This document shows positions 8,653 through 17,592 of a stretch of DNA of 64,000 nucleotides, in pieces. The notes beneath the pieces are model-generated. The model was not told the DNA's origin and ran no database searches. It was given only the letters and a program-made list of their open reading frames with translations. The DNA lies in NCBI RefSeq assembly GCF_018861905.1, contig NZ_JAHLDU010000008.1:145054-209053 (forward strand), written 5' to 3'. Origin of the DNA: Clostridium sp. DSM 17811 (GTDB taxonomy: Bacteria > Bacillota > Clostridia > Clostridiales > Clostridiaceae). The position numbers and the translations under genes are program-made. Numbering within the stretch: the stretch's first letter is position 1; every line of letters starts with the position of its first letter.

Positions 8653-9597
8653 TTAATCATTGCATTTTCGAGCCCATGTAGCAATAGCTTTAATATCGTC
8701 AGGGGTTGTTCGACAGCAACCACCAATTAGCTGAGCACCTTTGTCAAACCAGCCTTTGGCACTACGACTATAAATTTCACTAGAGGAATTACCATGCCAA
8801 GTTTTAGAAGAGGCATCATATTCTTCTCCTGAGTTTGGATAAACTACTATAGGTTTTTTTGTATTGTTTTTGATTTCTTCAATTAATGATTGTATATGGT
8901 TAGGTGCGCTGCAATTTATTCCTATGGCAGCCACTTGAGTAAAGGAATCTAAATATTTGGCACAATCAGAAATTAATGTACCATCACTTATCTGAAAATC
9001 ATTTTTAGCACTAAAGCTCATCCAACAATATACATTGGGAAATTCTTTAAGTAGTTTAGTAATAGCTTTAGCTTCTATAAGACTAGGTATTGTTTCGCAA
9101 GCAAGAATATCTACACCTGCGTCTACTAAGATTTTTATTCGTGGTCTATGAAATTCAATTAATTCTTCTTCACCAATTTCATAATCTCCAAGGTATTCAG
9201 AACCATCTGCAAGATAAGCACCATAGGGGCCTACAGAACCTGCAACTAAGGGGAGTGGTCTATTTATTCTATGTAGTGGTTCCTTCCAAAAATCATCCCT
9301 AGCCTTTATAGCAATAGTAGCAGATTTCTTAATAAGGGATATTGCTTCGAGTTTGGTGAAACCTTTTTCTACATATCCTTCAATAGTAGCTTGATAACTT
9401 GAGGTAATTGCACAGTCAGCTCCAGAAGCAAAATAGTCATAGTGTACTTTCTCTATTATTTCAGGATTCTGAGCAAGTATTTTTGCTGACCAGAGAGAAT
9501 CGTTAATGTCGCACCCTAATCGTTCAAGTTCTGTAGCTAATGCACCGTCTAAAATGATTAATGGAAAATCTTTTAAAATATTCGTTATTGGATTCAT
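8653..9597 (-). CDS. mmuM: Homocysteine S-methyltransferase
   Basis: A 314-aa cytosolic zinc enzyme. It transfers a methyl group from S-methylmethionine (or S-adenosylmethionine) to homocysteine, giving methionine. It starts LIILDGALATELERLG as the family does. Zinc ligands are visible as Cys in GINCSAPNHI (about residue 229) and the Cys pair in IGGCCRTTPDDI (about 294-295). The length matches E. coli MmuM (about 310). It lies 39 bp downstream of an amino-acid permease gene, the mmuP-mmuM arrangement for taking up and using S-methylmethionine. SD AAGGAGAG precedes the ATG. No S-box riboswitch was found upstream of the operon. Confidence 0.9.
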   Translation of the reverse strand: MNPITNILKDFPLIILDGALATELERLGCDINDSLWSAKILAQNPEIIEKVHYDYFASGADCAITSSYQATIEGYVEKGFTKLEAISLIKKSATIAIKARDDFWKEPLHRINRPLPLVAGSVGPYGAYLADGSEYLGDYEIGEEELIEFHRPRIKILVDAGVDILACETIPSLIEAKAITKLLKEFPNVYCWMSFSAKNDFQISDGTLISDCAKYLDSFTQVAAIGINCSAPNHIQSLIEEIKNNTKKPIVVYPNSGEEYDASSKTWHGNSSSEIYSRSAKGWFDKGAQLIGGCCRTTPDDIKAIATWARKCND

Positions 9598-9636
9598 AAT
9601 AACTCTCCTTCTTTTTATAGATTAATTTTTAAGTGT

Positions 9637-11145
9637 TTATTCTGTTTCTTGATATTCTTTATGTTCAAAATCACATTCCATAAGAGGAACTATCTTGGTT
9701 TTCTTTATAAACTTATAACCAAAATAGAAAATTGCGAATAATGGAATAGTCATATAATTTGTAATAAAACTAAACCAATCGAATTTGGGTTCTTGAAATA
9801 TCCATATGTTTGAGCCAAATATAACAATAGTACAAAGTATCATAGCCATAATTGGGCCGAATGGAAACCACTTAGCTCGATATTTTAAATCTTCAAGTTT
9901 TCTTCCTTGTGCAATATATGCTTTTCTAAATCTATAGTGGCATATTGCTATGCCTAACCATGCAAAGAAAGCTGTAATACCAGAAATATTAACTAGTGCA
10001 TAGTATATTTTACCATCACCAACGAGAGATGCAAAAAAAGCTGAACAAGCAACAAGAGTTGTAAGGTAAAGCGCATTCATTGGAACCCCCCTCTTATTTA
10101 CTTTCCCAAAAAGTTTAGGTGCCTTTCCTTCCTTTGCCATTGAATAAAGCATACGTGATGAAGCATATAATCCCGAGTTTCCTGCTGAAAGCACAGCTGT
10201 AAGAATAACTGCATTCATGAGGCTTGCAGCAAATGCTAAGCCTGACCTTTCAAACACCATAGTGAAAGGACTAAAAGCTATTTGGTCTGTACCACTTTTT
10301 AAAAGGTTGGGATCATTAAAAGGAACGAGGAACCCAATTACTATAATTGCACCAAGATAAAATAAAAGGATACGCCAGAATACCATCTTGATGGCTTTTG
10401 GAACATTAACCTGTGGATTTTCACACTCACCTGCAGCAAGGCCTACAAGTTCAGTACCAGAGAAAGAAAAGCCTGCGAGTAGAAACACATTTACCATTCC
10501 AAATATGCCACCTATGAAGGGGCCCTTATTACCATTAACGTCAGATAGTGTAAAGTTAGAGAAACCTGGCGAATGACCACCCATTATACCAAATATCATC
10601 AGAGTACCTACTATTATGAATGCTATTATGGTAATAACTTTAATACTGGAAAACCAATATTCACCTTCTCCATAAGCTCTTGCTGATGTAAGATTAAGTA
10701 TAAATAGAACAACTAAGAATAATACACTCCACAAAGTTGCATTAGTATTCGGAAGCCAGAATTTTATAATGATGGATCCTGCCACTAATTCACAAGCAAC
10801 GCATGTAGCCCAGCAAAACCAATAGTTCCAACCTAAAGCAAATCCAAATGCAGGATCTACAAACCTTGTAGCATATGTTTCAAAGGAACCCGAAACTGGT
10901 AATAGTGTTGCCATCTCTCCAAGAGATGTCATTAAAAAATATACTAAAATACCCATAACACAATATGCGACAATTGCGCCACCGGGACCCGCTTTGCTTA
11001 TTGTGCCGCCACTAAGTAAAAATAACCCAGTACCAATTGCACCACCAATTGCAATCATATTTAAATGCCTGGCTTGTAAACTCCTTTTGAGTTCACCATG
11101 GTGCTCCACTTCATTCTTTGTCTTTATTTCGACTTTTGTGCTCAT
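9637..11145 (-). CDS. mmuP: Amino-acid permease, probably S-methylmethionine transporter
   Basis: A 502-aa APC-superfamily permease of the amino acid transporter (AAT) family with about 12 membrane helices. The N-terminal signature is LKRSLQARHLNMIAIGGAIG followed by TGLFLLSGGTISKAGPGGA, where the unwound first helix binds the substrate. Further family marks are TSLGEMATLLPVSGSFETYA and SGTELVGLAAGECENP. The family also includes lysine (LysP) and aromatic amino acid permeases, so substrate is not readable from the protein alone. The directly downstream homocysteine methyltransferase argues for S-methylmethionine. SD AAGGAGG with the ATG 7 bp on. Confidence 0.72.
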   Translation of the reverse strand: MSTKVEIKTKNEVEHHGELKRSLQARHLNMIAIGGAIGTGLFLLSGGTISKAGPGGAIVAYCVMGILVYFLMTSLGEMATLLPVSGSFETYATRFVDPAFGFALGWNYWFCWATCVACELVAGSIIIKFWLPNTNATLWSVLFLVVLFILNLTSARAYGEGEYWFSSIKVITIIAFIIVGTLMIFGIMGGHSPGFSNFTLSDVNGNKGPFIGGIFGMVNVFLLAGFSFSGTELVGLAAGECENPQVNVPKAIKMVFWRILLFYLGAIIVIGFLVPFNDPNLLKSGTDQIAFSPFTMVFERSGLAFAASLMNAVILTAVLSAGNSGLYASSRMLYSMAKEGKAPKLFGKVNKRGVPMNALYLTTLVACSAFFASLVGDGKIYYALVNISGITAFFAWLGIAICHYRFRKAYIAQGRKLEDLKYRAKWFPFGPIMAMILCTIVIFGSNIWIFQEPKFDWFSFITNYMTIPLFAIFYFGYKFIKKTKIVPLMECDFEHKEYQETE

Positions 11146-11161
11146 TTGAAACCTCCTTGTT

Positions 11162-11190
11162 TTAAATGTTTATAAATTCTGAACATTTAA
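11162..11190 (-). promoter_or_regulatory. Inverted repeat just upstream of the permease ribosome site
   Basis: TTAAATGTT (11162-11170) and AACATTTAA (11182-11190) form perfect 9-bp arms with an 11-bp spacer. It begins about 15 bp upstream of the permease start codon. It could be an operator or an mRNA hairpin near the ribosome site. The rest of 11191-11342 shows nothing recognisable. Confidence 0.35.
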
Positions 11191-11342
11191 CTATACTGAT
11201 AAGTTTACCATTAATATGTAATCATGCAATACATATATGCTTAATACTTTTAAAAATAACACTGTATGATTCGTAAAAGGGTTTGTCCACTATATTAGCG
11301 AATTATGTAATGAAGTTAAATATAGTTGTCGCAATTTATAGA

Positions 11343-11382
11343 AATATAGCTAGGTAATAAATATTTATCACCTAGCTATATT
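11343..11382 (-). terminator. Hairpin terminator after the cystatin-like gene
   Basis: A perfect 13-bp stem (11343-11355 with 11370-11382) and a 14-nt loop, 19 bp after the stop of the minus-strand gene. The U-run is weak on the minus strand and better on the plus strand. Confidence 0.65.
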
Positions 11383-11401
11383 GTTTTGTATTATATTTTA
11401 T

Positions 11402-11668
11402 TTATACTATTGTCTCAATATTAACGAGCTTAGGTTCCGTGCCAGCAGGTGTTGCAGAAACATATATTTTTACTAGGCCAGTTTTAGGTGGTAATGTTAC
11501 AGTGGTAGACTTAGCTATAAATACATAGTTAACTCCATTTACAATTTGAGTAGCAACTACTATAGGTTCAAAAGTAGAGCCTACGAATCCTTTTAGAGCA
11601 ATATCAAGTACTTTTTTATTTTCTTTACTAACAGGTTCTTGAATTGTCCATCCCCCACAAATTTTCAT
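11402..11668 (-). CDS. Stefin-like cystatin (putative cysteine protease inhibitor)
   Basis: An 88-aa protein without signal peptide that lines up with type 1 cystatins (stefins) over its length. Gly-Gly stands at residues 5-6, where stefins have their conserved N-terminal glycine. Pro follows, then a helix (SKENKKVLDIALKGF), then FEPIVVATQIVNGVNYVFIA. That stretch holds the QxVxG loop (QIVNG, 41-45) followed by NY, as in QVVAGTNY of eukaryotic stefins. Strands and an LVNIET end follow. Cystatins block papain-like proteases by wedging the glycine tip and QxVxG loop into the active site. The gene stands alone with a very strong ribosome site (AAGGAGGGAATAAG-ATG) and its own terminator. Function as an inhibitor is inferred; the target is unknown. 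Confidence 0.7.
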   Translation of the reverse strand: MKICGGWTIQEPVSKENKKVLDIALKGFVGSTFEPIVVATQIVNGVNYVFIAKSTTVTLPPKTGLVKIYVSATPAGTEPKLVNIETIV

Positions 11669-11815
11669 CTTATTCCCTCCTTATTATTTTTTTATTTGAA
11701 TGTACCTAAACAATTATATATCTTTGATAGGTTTTCTATATACAAATAATATATGGAGTTTGTTGATTAAGTGTGATTGGAGAAAGTTGAAAATATTTTA
11801 TGAATATTTGAGATT

Positions 11816-12625
11816 TTATTTATTTAAAGGGTGAGAGTATAATGCAGACATCCTAATATAAATTGATTCCTGTTGTAACATTTTTGAATCCTTTGCATAA
11901 GCACTTATTCCACCTATTTTAAACAATCCATCTATTGAACTTGTTGCTGATGAGTACTCTTTCATAAAATTGCTATATACAATTGACTTTGCATCATCTA
12001 CTTTTTCTATAGATTTTTGAACTGGATTTAATATTCTTTCTTCAATTATAGAAGGGTTCTTAAGTAAAGTTGTTACACTAACATTGTTTGAAAAGTGCTT
12101 ATCATTATTTGTTTTGTCTGTATTATCTGGTTTAGTGTCATCTAATTTTCCAAAATCAAGTGTTATATTAAGACTCTTAGACAATATAACACTGGTTTTA
12201 CCATCAGATCCATTTATCTTAATTGTCTTATCTCCTACTATATTATTTTCTTCTTTTTGATTCATAAGACTGCCTAAATTATTTAATAATTCATCTGCTT
12301 GCTTTTCAATTTTTGACTTATCATTTTCACTCAAATCAGAACTTGCATATTGCTTTGACAGTTCTTTGATTTGGTTGCCTATATCTTTTATATTGTCTAA
12401 TCCTACCTCTTTTTCTTGTAAAGTGGACATTCCAATTTCTATTTGTTGTTCTGAATTTTGACTAAGTGCCAATTGACTATTCATATTCCTTATTTTCTGT
12501 TTCATAATTTCTTCAGAACTTGATTTTTTGGCATTGGTAATAATATTATTGTTACTCAGTACCTTTTTAAGTTGTTGGTTACTAATATTATTTATATATG
12601 GATTTTTTATATTCCCAATAATCAT
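11816..12625 (-). CDS. Uncharacterised helical protein
   Basis: A 269-aa protein that I do not recognise. It has no signal peptide or membrane helix. Residues 35-125 are strongly helical and Gln/Glu/Lys-rich. The stretch QLALSQNSEQQIEIGMSTLQ, followed by EKEVGLDNIKDIG, faintly resembles the N-terminal helix of flagellin/FlgL-type proteins. A short beta-rich stretch follows (NIVGDKTIKINGSDGKTSVI), then an Asp/Asn/Thr linker (about 158-175) and a second helical part. A weak GGGAGA-type ribosome site stands about 10 bp before the ATG. It is similar in style (helical, charged, Asn-rich N-terminus) to the protein at 18332-19165, although the two do not align clearly. Confidence 0.6.
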   Translation of the reverse strand: MIIGNIKNPYINNISNQQLKKVLSNNNIITNAKKSSSEEIMKQKIRNMNSQLALSQNSEQQIEIGMSTLQEKEVGLDNIKDIGNQIKELSKQYASSDLSENDKSKIEKQADELLNNLGSLMNQKEENNIVGDKTIKINGSDGKTSVILSKSLNITLDFGKLDDTKPDNTDKTNNDKHFSNNVSVTTLLKNPSIIEERILNPVQKSIEKVDDAKSIVYSNFMKEYSSATSSIDGLFKIGGISAYAKDSKMLQQESIYIRMSALYSHPLNK

Positions 12626-12860
12626 TTTATGTTTTCTCCCTTCAAATAAGATTAAAAAAATAAATCATACTATTGTTATCGAGATTAAAAGATAAAAAGT
12701 TAGTTTTTGAGAAAGAAATGTTTAAATGAAATACCTTATAATTGAAATTATGATTTCATATAGTATGAAACGAACTAGGTTTTAGTAAACACTTATAGAT
12801 TATGGTGCTGTAATATAGTTATGATAAAATTGATAAACATATTTTAAAGGAGTAATAATT

Positions 12861-12917
12861 ATGATTAATTTTAAAAAACATAAAAAATGTATATTATTTT
12901 TTATCTTTTGCATTTGA
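12861..12917 (+). CDS. Possible 18-aa peptide or gene remnant
   Basis: A short open frame (MINFKKHKKCILFFIFCI) with a good ribosome site AAAGGAG 7 bp before the ATG. The basic-then-hydrophobic layout resembles a truncated signal sequence. It overlaps the 3' end of the MFS gene on the other strand, so it may simply be the stump of a lost gene. Confidence 0.2.
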   Translation: MINFKKHKKCILFFIFCI

Positions 12918-14147
12918 AAATATGTTAATTTTCAATGACCCAAGTACTGTAACCATCAAAACTAGTGCCACGAAACCACAACCGAAAAATCCTAAATTAG
13001 GTCCAAATTTTTCTGTAATGGTGCCTGCAAAAAGATTCCCAAGAGGAGTGGTTCCATTATTAGCCAAGGAATAAACGCTCATTACTCTACCCCTGTAATC
13101 ATCACTTGTGTTTAACTGGATTGTTGAATTTACTGAAGTTGAAAAAGCTACAGTGAAAAACCCGACTAATGCAAGCATTACAGAAGATATTAAGTAAGAA
13201 TGTGTAAATAGCAAAACAGTTTGAGACAAACAAACTAATATTGAACTACCATAGAGTAATTTCTTATTTGGACCTTTTCTAGTTGTAGTTATAACGGTTA
13301 AAGCGGCGATAAGAGAACCTACTCCCATGACTGATAAAAGAGTACTATATCCACCAGCTCCTTGATGTAGAACTATTGTAGAAAAGACAGGAATAATGAC
13401 ATCAGAATTCATAGAGAAGGTTCCTACTGCAAACATGGATAACACTGCTGCTAAAATTGTTTTATTTGATATAATATATTTTAAACCCTCAGAAATACCT
13501 AAAAATATGTTACCACTTTGTTTTCTTATATATGAATGAGTTGGTTTAATCAAAACTATACCTATAATTACAGCTATAAAGCTTAAACCATTAAAAAAGA
13601 AGCACAGTGCGGTTCCAAAACGTATCATTAAATAGCCTGCAATTGCGGGTCCTATAATTCTTGCCATATTAAATACAGAGGAATTTAGTCCAATGGCATT
13701 TATTATGTTTTTCTTTTCAACCAATTCTGGTATAAAAGATTGTCTTGTAGGCATATCTAGCGTATTTACAAAACCCATTATGATTGCAATAACAAGTACG
13801 TGCCAATAGTGTACTTTACCACTCCATACTAGAAAGGATAGTGTAAATGCTAGCATCATTAAAATGCTTTGAGTAAATATAAGCACTTTTTTCTTGTTAA
13901 ATCTATCTATAAACACACCTGCAAATAGAGAGAAGAAAAGAACGGGGGTAAATTGGGCCACACCTAAAAGCCCTAATAATAATGGGGATTTTGTAATACT
14001 ATATACTAACCATTGCTGAGCTGTTCGCTGCACCCAAGTGCCGAGTAGAGATATACACTGTCCGGTCCAAAAATACATAAAGTTTTTTTCCTTAAGTGCT
14101 GGAAAAGTATTACCTAAATTTCTTCTAACTACAGATAAGCTACTCAT
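12894..14147 (-). CDS. MFS efflux transporter (EntS/MFS_3 type)
   Basis: A 417-aa major facilitator protein with about 12 membrane helices. The N-terminus FPALKEKNFMYFWTGQCISL, followed by LGTWVQRTAQQWLVY, is the signature of the MFS_3/transmembrane secretion effector group. That group includes enterobactin exporter EntS and multidrug exporters. The loop between helices 2 and 3 reads GVFIDRFNKKKVL (the MFS motif A variant). Substrate is unknown; export of a drug or small secreted compound is the family role. It has its own ribosome site (AAGGGAGATATTA-ATG). It is divergent from a GNAT gene across a 257-bp region with a large inverted repeat. Confidence 0.85.
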   Translation of the reverse strand: MSSLSVVRRNLGNTFPALKEKNFMYFWTGQCISLLGTWVQRTAQQWLVYSITKSPLLLGLLGVAQFTPVLFFSLFAGVFIDRFNKKKVLIFTQSILMMLAFTLSFLVWSGKVHYWHVLVIAIIMGFVNTLDMPTRQSFIPELVEKKNIINAIGLNSSVFNMARIIGPAIAGYLMIRFGTALCFFFNGLSFIAVIIGIVLIKPTHSYIRKQSGNIFLGISEGLKYIISNKTILAAVLSMFAVGTFSMNSDVIIPVFSTIVLHQGAGGYSTLLSVMGVGSLIAALTVITTTRKGPNKKLLYGSSILVCLSQTVLLFTHSYLISSVMLALVGFFTVAFSTSVNSTIQLNTSDDYRGRVMSVYSLANNGTTPLGNLFAGTITEKFGPNLGFFGCGFVALVLMVTVLGSLKINIFSNAKDKK

Positions 14148-14240
14148 TAATATCTCCCTTTTCAGATAAAAACTTTTTTTATTAACAGTTCAAATTCATA
14201 ATCATAATATGCTTTGGTTTTAATAAATTAAATTTTACAT

Positions 14241-14298
14241 TTGACAACATATTATTAATATAACTAATATTAATAATAGTACTGGCATTAATATTAGT
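14241..14298. promoter_or_regulatory. Promoter and large inverted repeat between MFS and GNAT genes
   Basis: TTGACA (14241-14246) and TAATAT (14265-14270) form a plus-strand promoter with 18 bp spacing. The -10 is inside a perfect inverted repeat: ACTAATATTAAT (14263-14274) and ATTAATATTAGT (14287-14298), spacer 12. The arrangement suits a repressor operator that could control both divergent genes. No regulator gene is adjacent. Confidence 0.5.
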
Positions 14299-14404
14299 CA
14301 ATTAATTGAAAATTATAAATTGTAATTATAAAACATATATGGTATTTTAAAATTGACTGTATATTAATATAAATAAATTATTCATATAAAAAGGAGATTA
14401 GAAA

Positions 14405-15292
14405 ATGTCAGAAAAAATATTAAATCAAACTATTTGTTTAAAACAATACATATCAGAAAGGGAGTATAAAGAAATAAATCAACTAGAAGTACTTTGTAGT
14501 TTGAAAGACAAAACCAATTTAAAATTAGAATTAGATTATAAAGTAAGTGTAACCAAAAATGATTATATAGGTTTAAAGGAAATTAATGAATATTTATATT
14601 ATGTAGAAGATGTTTTAGTGGCCTACCTTGGTATTTCAAGCTTTGGAGGTAATAATGGTGAAATTAACGGTATGACTCATCCAGACTTTCGTAGAAAAGG
14701 CTTATTTACAAAGCTTTTTAAACTTGCAACAGAGGAGTGCCAGAAAAGAAACTTTAATAATATATTTTTATTATCAGATGGTAAATCTAGATCGGGAACC
14801 TTTTTTATAAAGGCTGTATGTGGGAAATATGATTTTTCAGAGTATAGAATGAAGTTATTTAACAAAACTATTTTAGAAAACATAAATTCAATCAGTTTAA
14901 GAAAAGCTGAGAAAGCAGACAAAAGGGAAATAGCGAGACAAAATGCAATATTTTTCTATGGTTCAGAAGAGGGTGAAAGTTTTCCAGAGGAAGAGGAAAT
15001 CATAAATATGACAACATATATGATTGAATTAAATAAAGCTATTATAGGTAAAATTAGGATAGAACATAGCGATAATTCTGCCTTTATATGTGGCTTTGGA
15101 ATATTGCCAAATTTTAGAGGTAAAGGTTATGGGAAACAAGCTTTAAAAGAAGTTTTACGTATAATTAAGGAAGAAAACATAAGTGATGTAGAGTTGGATG
15201 TGGAATCTAAAAACAACACTGCACTTAATTTATACAAAGTTTGTGGCTTTGAAGAAATGTCTGTAATGAATTATTATAGGGTTAGCATATAA
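14405..15292 (+). CDS. GNAT-family N-acetyltransferase, two GNAT-like halves
   Basis: A 295-aa protein. The N-terminal half contains MTHPDFRRKGLFTKLFKLAT (about 92-111), an acetyl-CoA-binding (R/Q)xxG-type loop. The C-terminal half has GILPNFRGKGYGKQALKEVL (about 237-256), a textbook motif A, followed by VELDVESKNNTALNLYKVCG, the motif B region, and F. The substrate (amine, amino-acid or ribosomal target) is not readable. It is followed 76 bp later by an amino-acid racemase gene on the same strand, possibly one unit. SD AAAAGGAG with ATG 8 bp on. Confidence 0.85.
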   Translation: MSEKILNQTICLKQYISEREYKEINQLEVLCSLKDKTNLKLELDYKVSVTKNDYIGLKEINEYLYYVEDVLVAYLGISSFGGNNGEINGMTHPDFRRKGLFTKLFKLATEECQKRNFNNIFLLSDGKSRSGTFFIKAVCGKYDFSEYRMKLFNKTILENINSISLRKAEKADKREIARQNAIFFYGSEEGESFPEEEEIINMTTYMIELNKAIIGKIRIEHSDNSAFICGFGILPNFRGKGYGKQALKEVLRIIKEENISDVELDVESKNNTALNLYKVCGFEEMSVMNYYRVSI

Positions 15293-15368
15293 TAGTTTCA
15301 AATATTTTATGACAAATTTATAAAAAATCGTATAATAATGATTTGAAAATGTAGAGGAGAGAATTAAT

Positions 15369-16064
15369 TTGAAAACAATTGGTTTAATAGGTGGAATGAG
15401 CTGGGAATCATCACTTGAATATTACAGAATTATAAATCAAACAGTCAAATTAAAATTAGGAGGACTTCATTCGGCACAATGCTTAATGTATTCAGTAGAT
15501 TTTGAAGAAATAGAAGTATTACAGCATGAAAATAAATGGGATGAATTAACTAATATTATGGTTAATGCTGCTGAAAAGCTTAAAAATGGCGGTGCTGATT
15601 TTATTATAATATGTACTAATACAATGCATAAAATGGCAAGTGATATAGAGAATAAAGTAGGAATAAAAGTTTTACATATAGCCGAGGTAACAGGTGAAAA
15701 AATAATTGAAAAGGGAATGAAAAAGGTAGGATTACTTGGAACTAAATTTACTATGGAACAAGATTTTTATAAACAAGTGCTAAAGAGGAAATGTAATATT
15801 GATGTAATTATTCCAGATGAAAATGAGAGAGAAATCATTCATGAAATTATTTATAATGAATTATGTAAGGGTATAATAAATGAGGCTTCAAAGGAAAAAT
15901 ATATAAGTGTTATAAAGAACTTAGCATTGAAGGGTGCTGAGGGAATAGTGCTAGGGTGTACAGAAATACCTTTATTGATAAAGCAAGAAGATGTTAATAT
16001 ACCAGTTTTTGATACAACAACAATACATGCTATCTCTGCGGTTGAATTTGCTTTAGAGAAATAG
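15369..16064 (+). CDS. Aspartate/glutamate racemase family protein (YgeA-like)
   Basis: A 231-aa cofactor-independent racemase of the Asp/Glu/hydantoin family. It starts MKTIGLIGGMSWESSLEYYR, the typical aspartate racemase opening. The two catalytic cysteines are in IICTNTMHKM (about residue 82) and LGCTEIPLLI (about residue 197), which abstract and donate the alpha proton from opposite faces. It probably makes a D-amino acid for wall or signalling use; E. coli YgeA has broad specificity. The start is TTG, chosen because GAGGAGAG lies 8 bp upstream and the family begins exactly here. Confidence 0.88.
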   Translation: MKTIGLIGGMSWESSLEYYRIINQTVKLKLGGLHSAQCLMYSVDFEEIEVLQHENKWDELTNIMVNAAEKLKNGGADFIIICTNTMHKMASDIENKVGIKVLHIAEVTGEKIIEKGMKKVGLLGTKFTMEQDFYKQVLKRKCNIDVIIPDENEREIIHEIIYNELCKGIINEASKEKYISVIKNLALKGAEGIVLGCTEIPLLIKQEDVNIPVFDTTTIHAISAVEFALEK

Positions 16065-16197
16065 GCTACAAATTATTGTGATGTTACCATATATATTAAA
16101 AAAAAATATTAAACAGGTCCTAGCAAAACTGCTAGAATCTTTGACTTTGGCAAAAATGGATTTGAACTCGTGGCTGGTGACTCTTGCAAAGGATTGT

Positions 16198-16225
16198 ATA
16201 AGAGGAGATCTTAATCGCCTCTTAT
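16198..16225 (-). terminator. Hairpin overlapping the stop of the histidine kinase gene
   Basis: ATAAGAGG (16198-16205) pairs with CCTCTTAT (16218-16225) around the stop codon of the minus-strand gene. The U-tract is poor, so termination is possible rather than sure. The 16065-16197 stretch also contains a small CTAGCA/TGCTAG hairpin (16120-16135). Confidence 0.4.
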
Positions 16226-17590
16226 CTTTATCATAACATTCATACTGAATTTATTCTTTTCTAGTACTATGTCCATAATTCCATCATATTTTTTAATAGC
16301 CATTTTTATATTAGAAATTCCAATACCATGATTACGTTTATCCAGTTTAGTACTGGTAATTTGGTTTTCACTATATTGAAGTTTACCCGTAGTAGTATTT
16401 GAAACTTCAATAATCAAGTACATACCTCTAATATAAGATTTAACCGCAATTACTTTATCGATAGTATTATCTGTGATTTTTCTGCAAGCCTCTATTGCAT
16501 TATCTAAAGAGTTACCTAAAATCACACATAAATCTATAGGTTGAAACAAGCTTTCCGTAGGAAGTATAAAATCACATATAAATTCTATTCCTTCCCCTTG
16601 TGCAATATTGTATTTTTCATTTATTACTGCATCAGATATAGAATTGCCTGTCTTAATTTTAAAATCTAATTTACTTACAGTATTCCCTATATTATTCAGA
16701 TATTTTTTTATTTCTTCAATATTGTTGTCTTCAGTCAAAGATTTTAAACAAGCAAGATGATTGTTTAAATCATGGATTACACTGCTTATGCCACTATAAA
16801 ATTGTGCTATATTTTTGCTATGTTCTAACTGCAGCTTAAATTGTTGTTCCATAATCATATTTCTTTGTTTTTCATCTTCTCCTTCTAGCATTTTTTTAAA
16901 GGTATAAGCAGTAATTACTATAGAAAATAGCAATGTAAAGCTTACAAAGGGCAACGCATAATAAATTTTAGGGAATAGGTAAGGTAAATAATATTGTTTA
17001 TCTCCAATTTTAATAGTTTGAATCATAAAAAAAATAATTGCTAAGCTATAACTTGCTAAGCAGGGAATGAGTAAATATAAACTTTGATATATATTTATTG
17101 ATTTTTCTTTTAAATTTAAGAACTTACAAATATTTTTTAAAAATAGAAAGAGCGCTATATAGCGTATGCTATCAGTGACCACATTTTTTGTGAAATAGAG
17201 TATCACATTTTCACGAAATAATATATTCATATTACTTACCATAGGAATCAATCCGAAATCAAAAGTTAAGAAACTTAAGCTAATTAGTAATAGTATGGTA
17301 TCATTTACAAGAACAGCATAAAGCTTTATGAAAAAATCACCATTACATAAAATGTAAATAATAATAAACCAAACCACATTATATATAAGTATTCGCCATA
17401 TTAATCCCTGTAGTTTCATACTAAAAAAGTCTATTGCCGTTATAAATGCAAAACCCAAGATGAATCTCCAAGCTTTATTTTTAAATCCTAAAAAATTCTT
17501 ATAAAAGTAGTATTCAACTACATATTGCAAAGGTAGGACACAGTATATAGATAAAAGATTAGCTATTTGAAATATTTGCTGATTTTCCAT
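16211..17590 (-). CDS. AgrC-like sensor histidine kinase (GHKL type)
   Basis: A 459-aa membrane sensor. About six or seven hydrophobic helices fill residues 5-235. A coiled linker and a dimerisation helix with the phospho-acceptor His in SVIHDLNNHLACLKSL (about 273) follow. The C-terminal GHKL ATPase domain shows ILGNSLDNAIEACRK (N box) and HGIGISNIKMAIKKYDG (G box). This is the layout of AgrC/ComD/VirS kinases, which usually sense secreted peptides. No AgrB- or AgrD-like gene lies nearby, so the signal is unknown. It follows its response regulator by 2 bp, with its ribosome site GAGGAG inside the regulator's last codons, so translation is probably coupled. Confidence 0.88.
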   Translation of the reverse strand: MENQQIFQIANLLSIYCVLPLQYVVEYYFYKNFLGFKNKAWRFILGFAFITAIDFFSMKLQGLIWRILIYNVVWFIIIYILCNGDFFIKLYAVLVNDTILLLISLSFLTFDFGLIPMVSNMNILFRENVILYFTKNVVTDSIRYIALFLFLKNICKFLNLKEKSINIYQSLYLLIPCLASYSLAIIFFMIQTIKIGDKQYYLPYLFPKIYYALPFVSFTLLFSIVITAYTFKKMLEGEDEKQRNMIMEQQFKLQLEHSKNIAQFYSGISSVIHDLNNHLACLKSLTEDNNIEEIKKYLNNIGNTVSKLDFKIKTGNSISDAVINEKYNIAQGEGIEFICDFILPTESLFQPIDLCVILGNSLDNAIEACRKITDNTIDKVIAVKSYIRGMYLIIEVSNTTTGKLQYSENQITSTKLDKRNHGIGISNIKMAIKKYDGIMDIVLEKNKFSMNVMIKIRGD

Positions 17591-17592
17591 GG

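Noticed and set aside
11162..11400. S-box or T-box upstream of the methionine-related mmuP-mmuM operon
   Set aside because: No S-box core, T-box sequence or terminator/antiterminator pair could be found; only a simple inverted repeat is present.
16148..16173. tRNA-like 3' end on the minus strand (GTTCAAATC followed by TTGCCA)
   Set aside because: The T-arm does not pair and no matching acceptor or anticodon arm lies upstream, so it is not a tRNA gene; at most a chance match or an old fragment.
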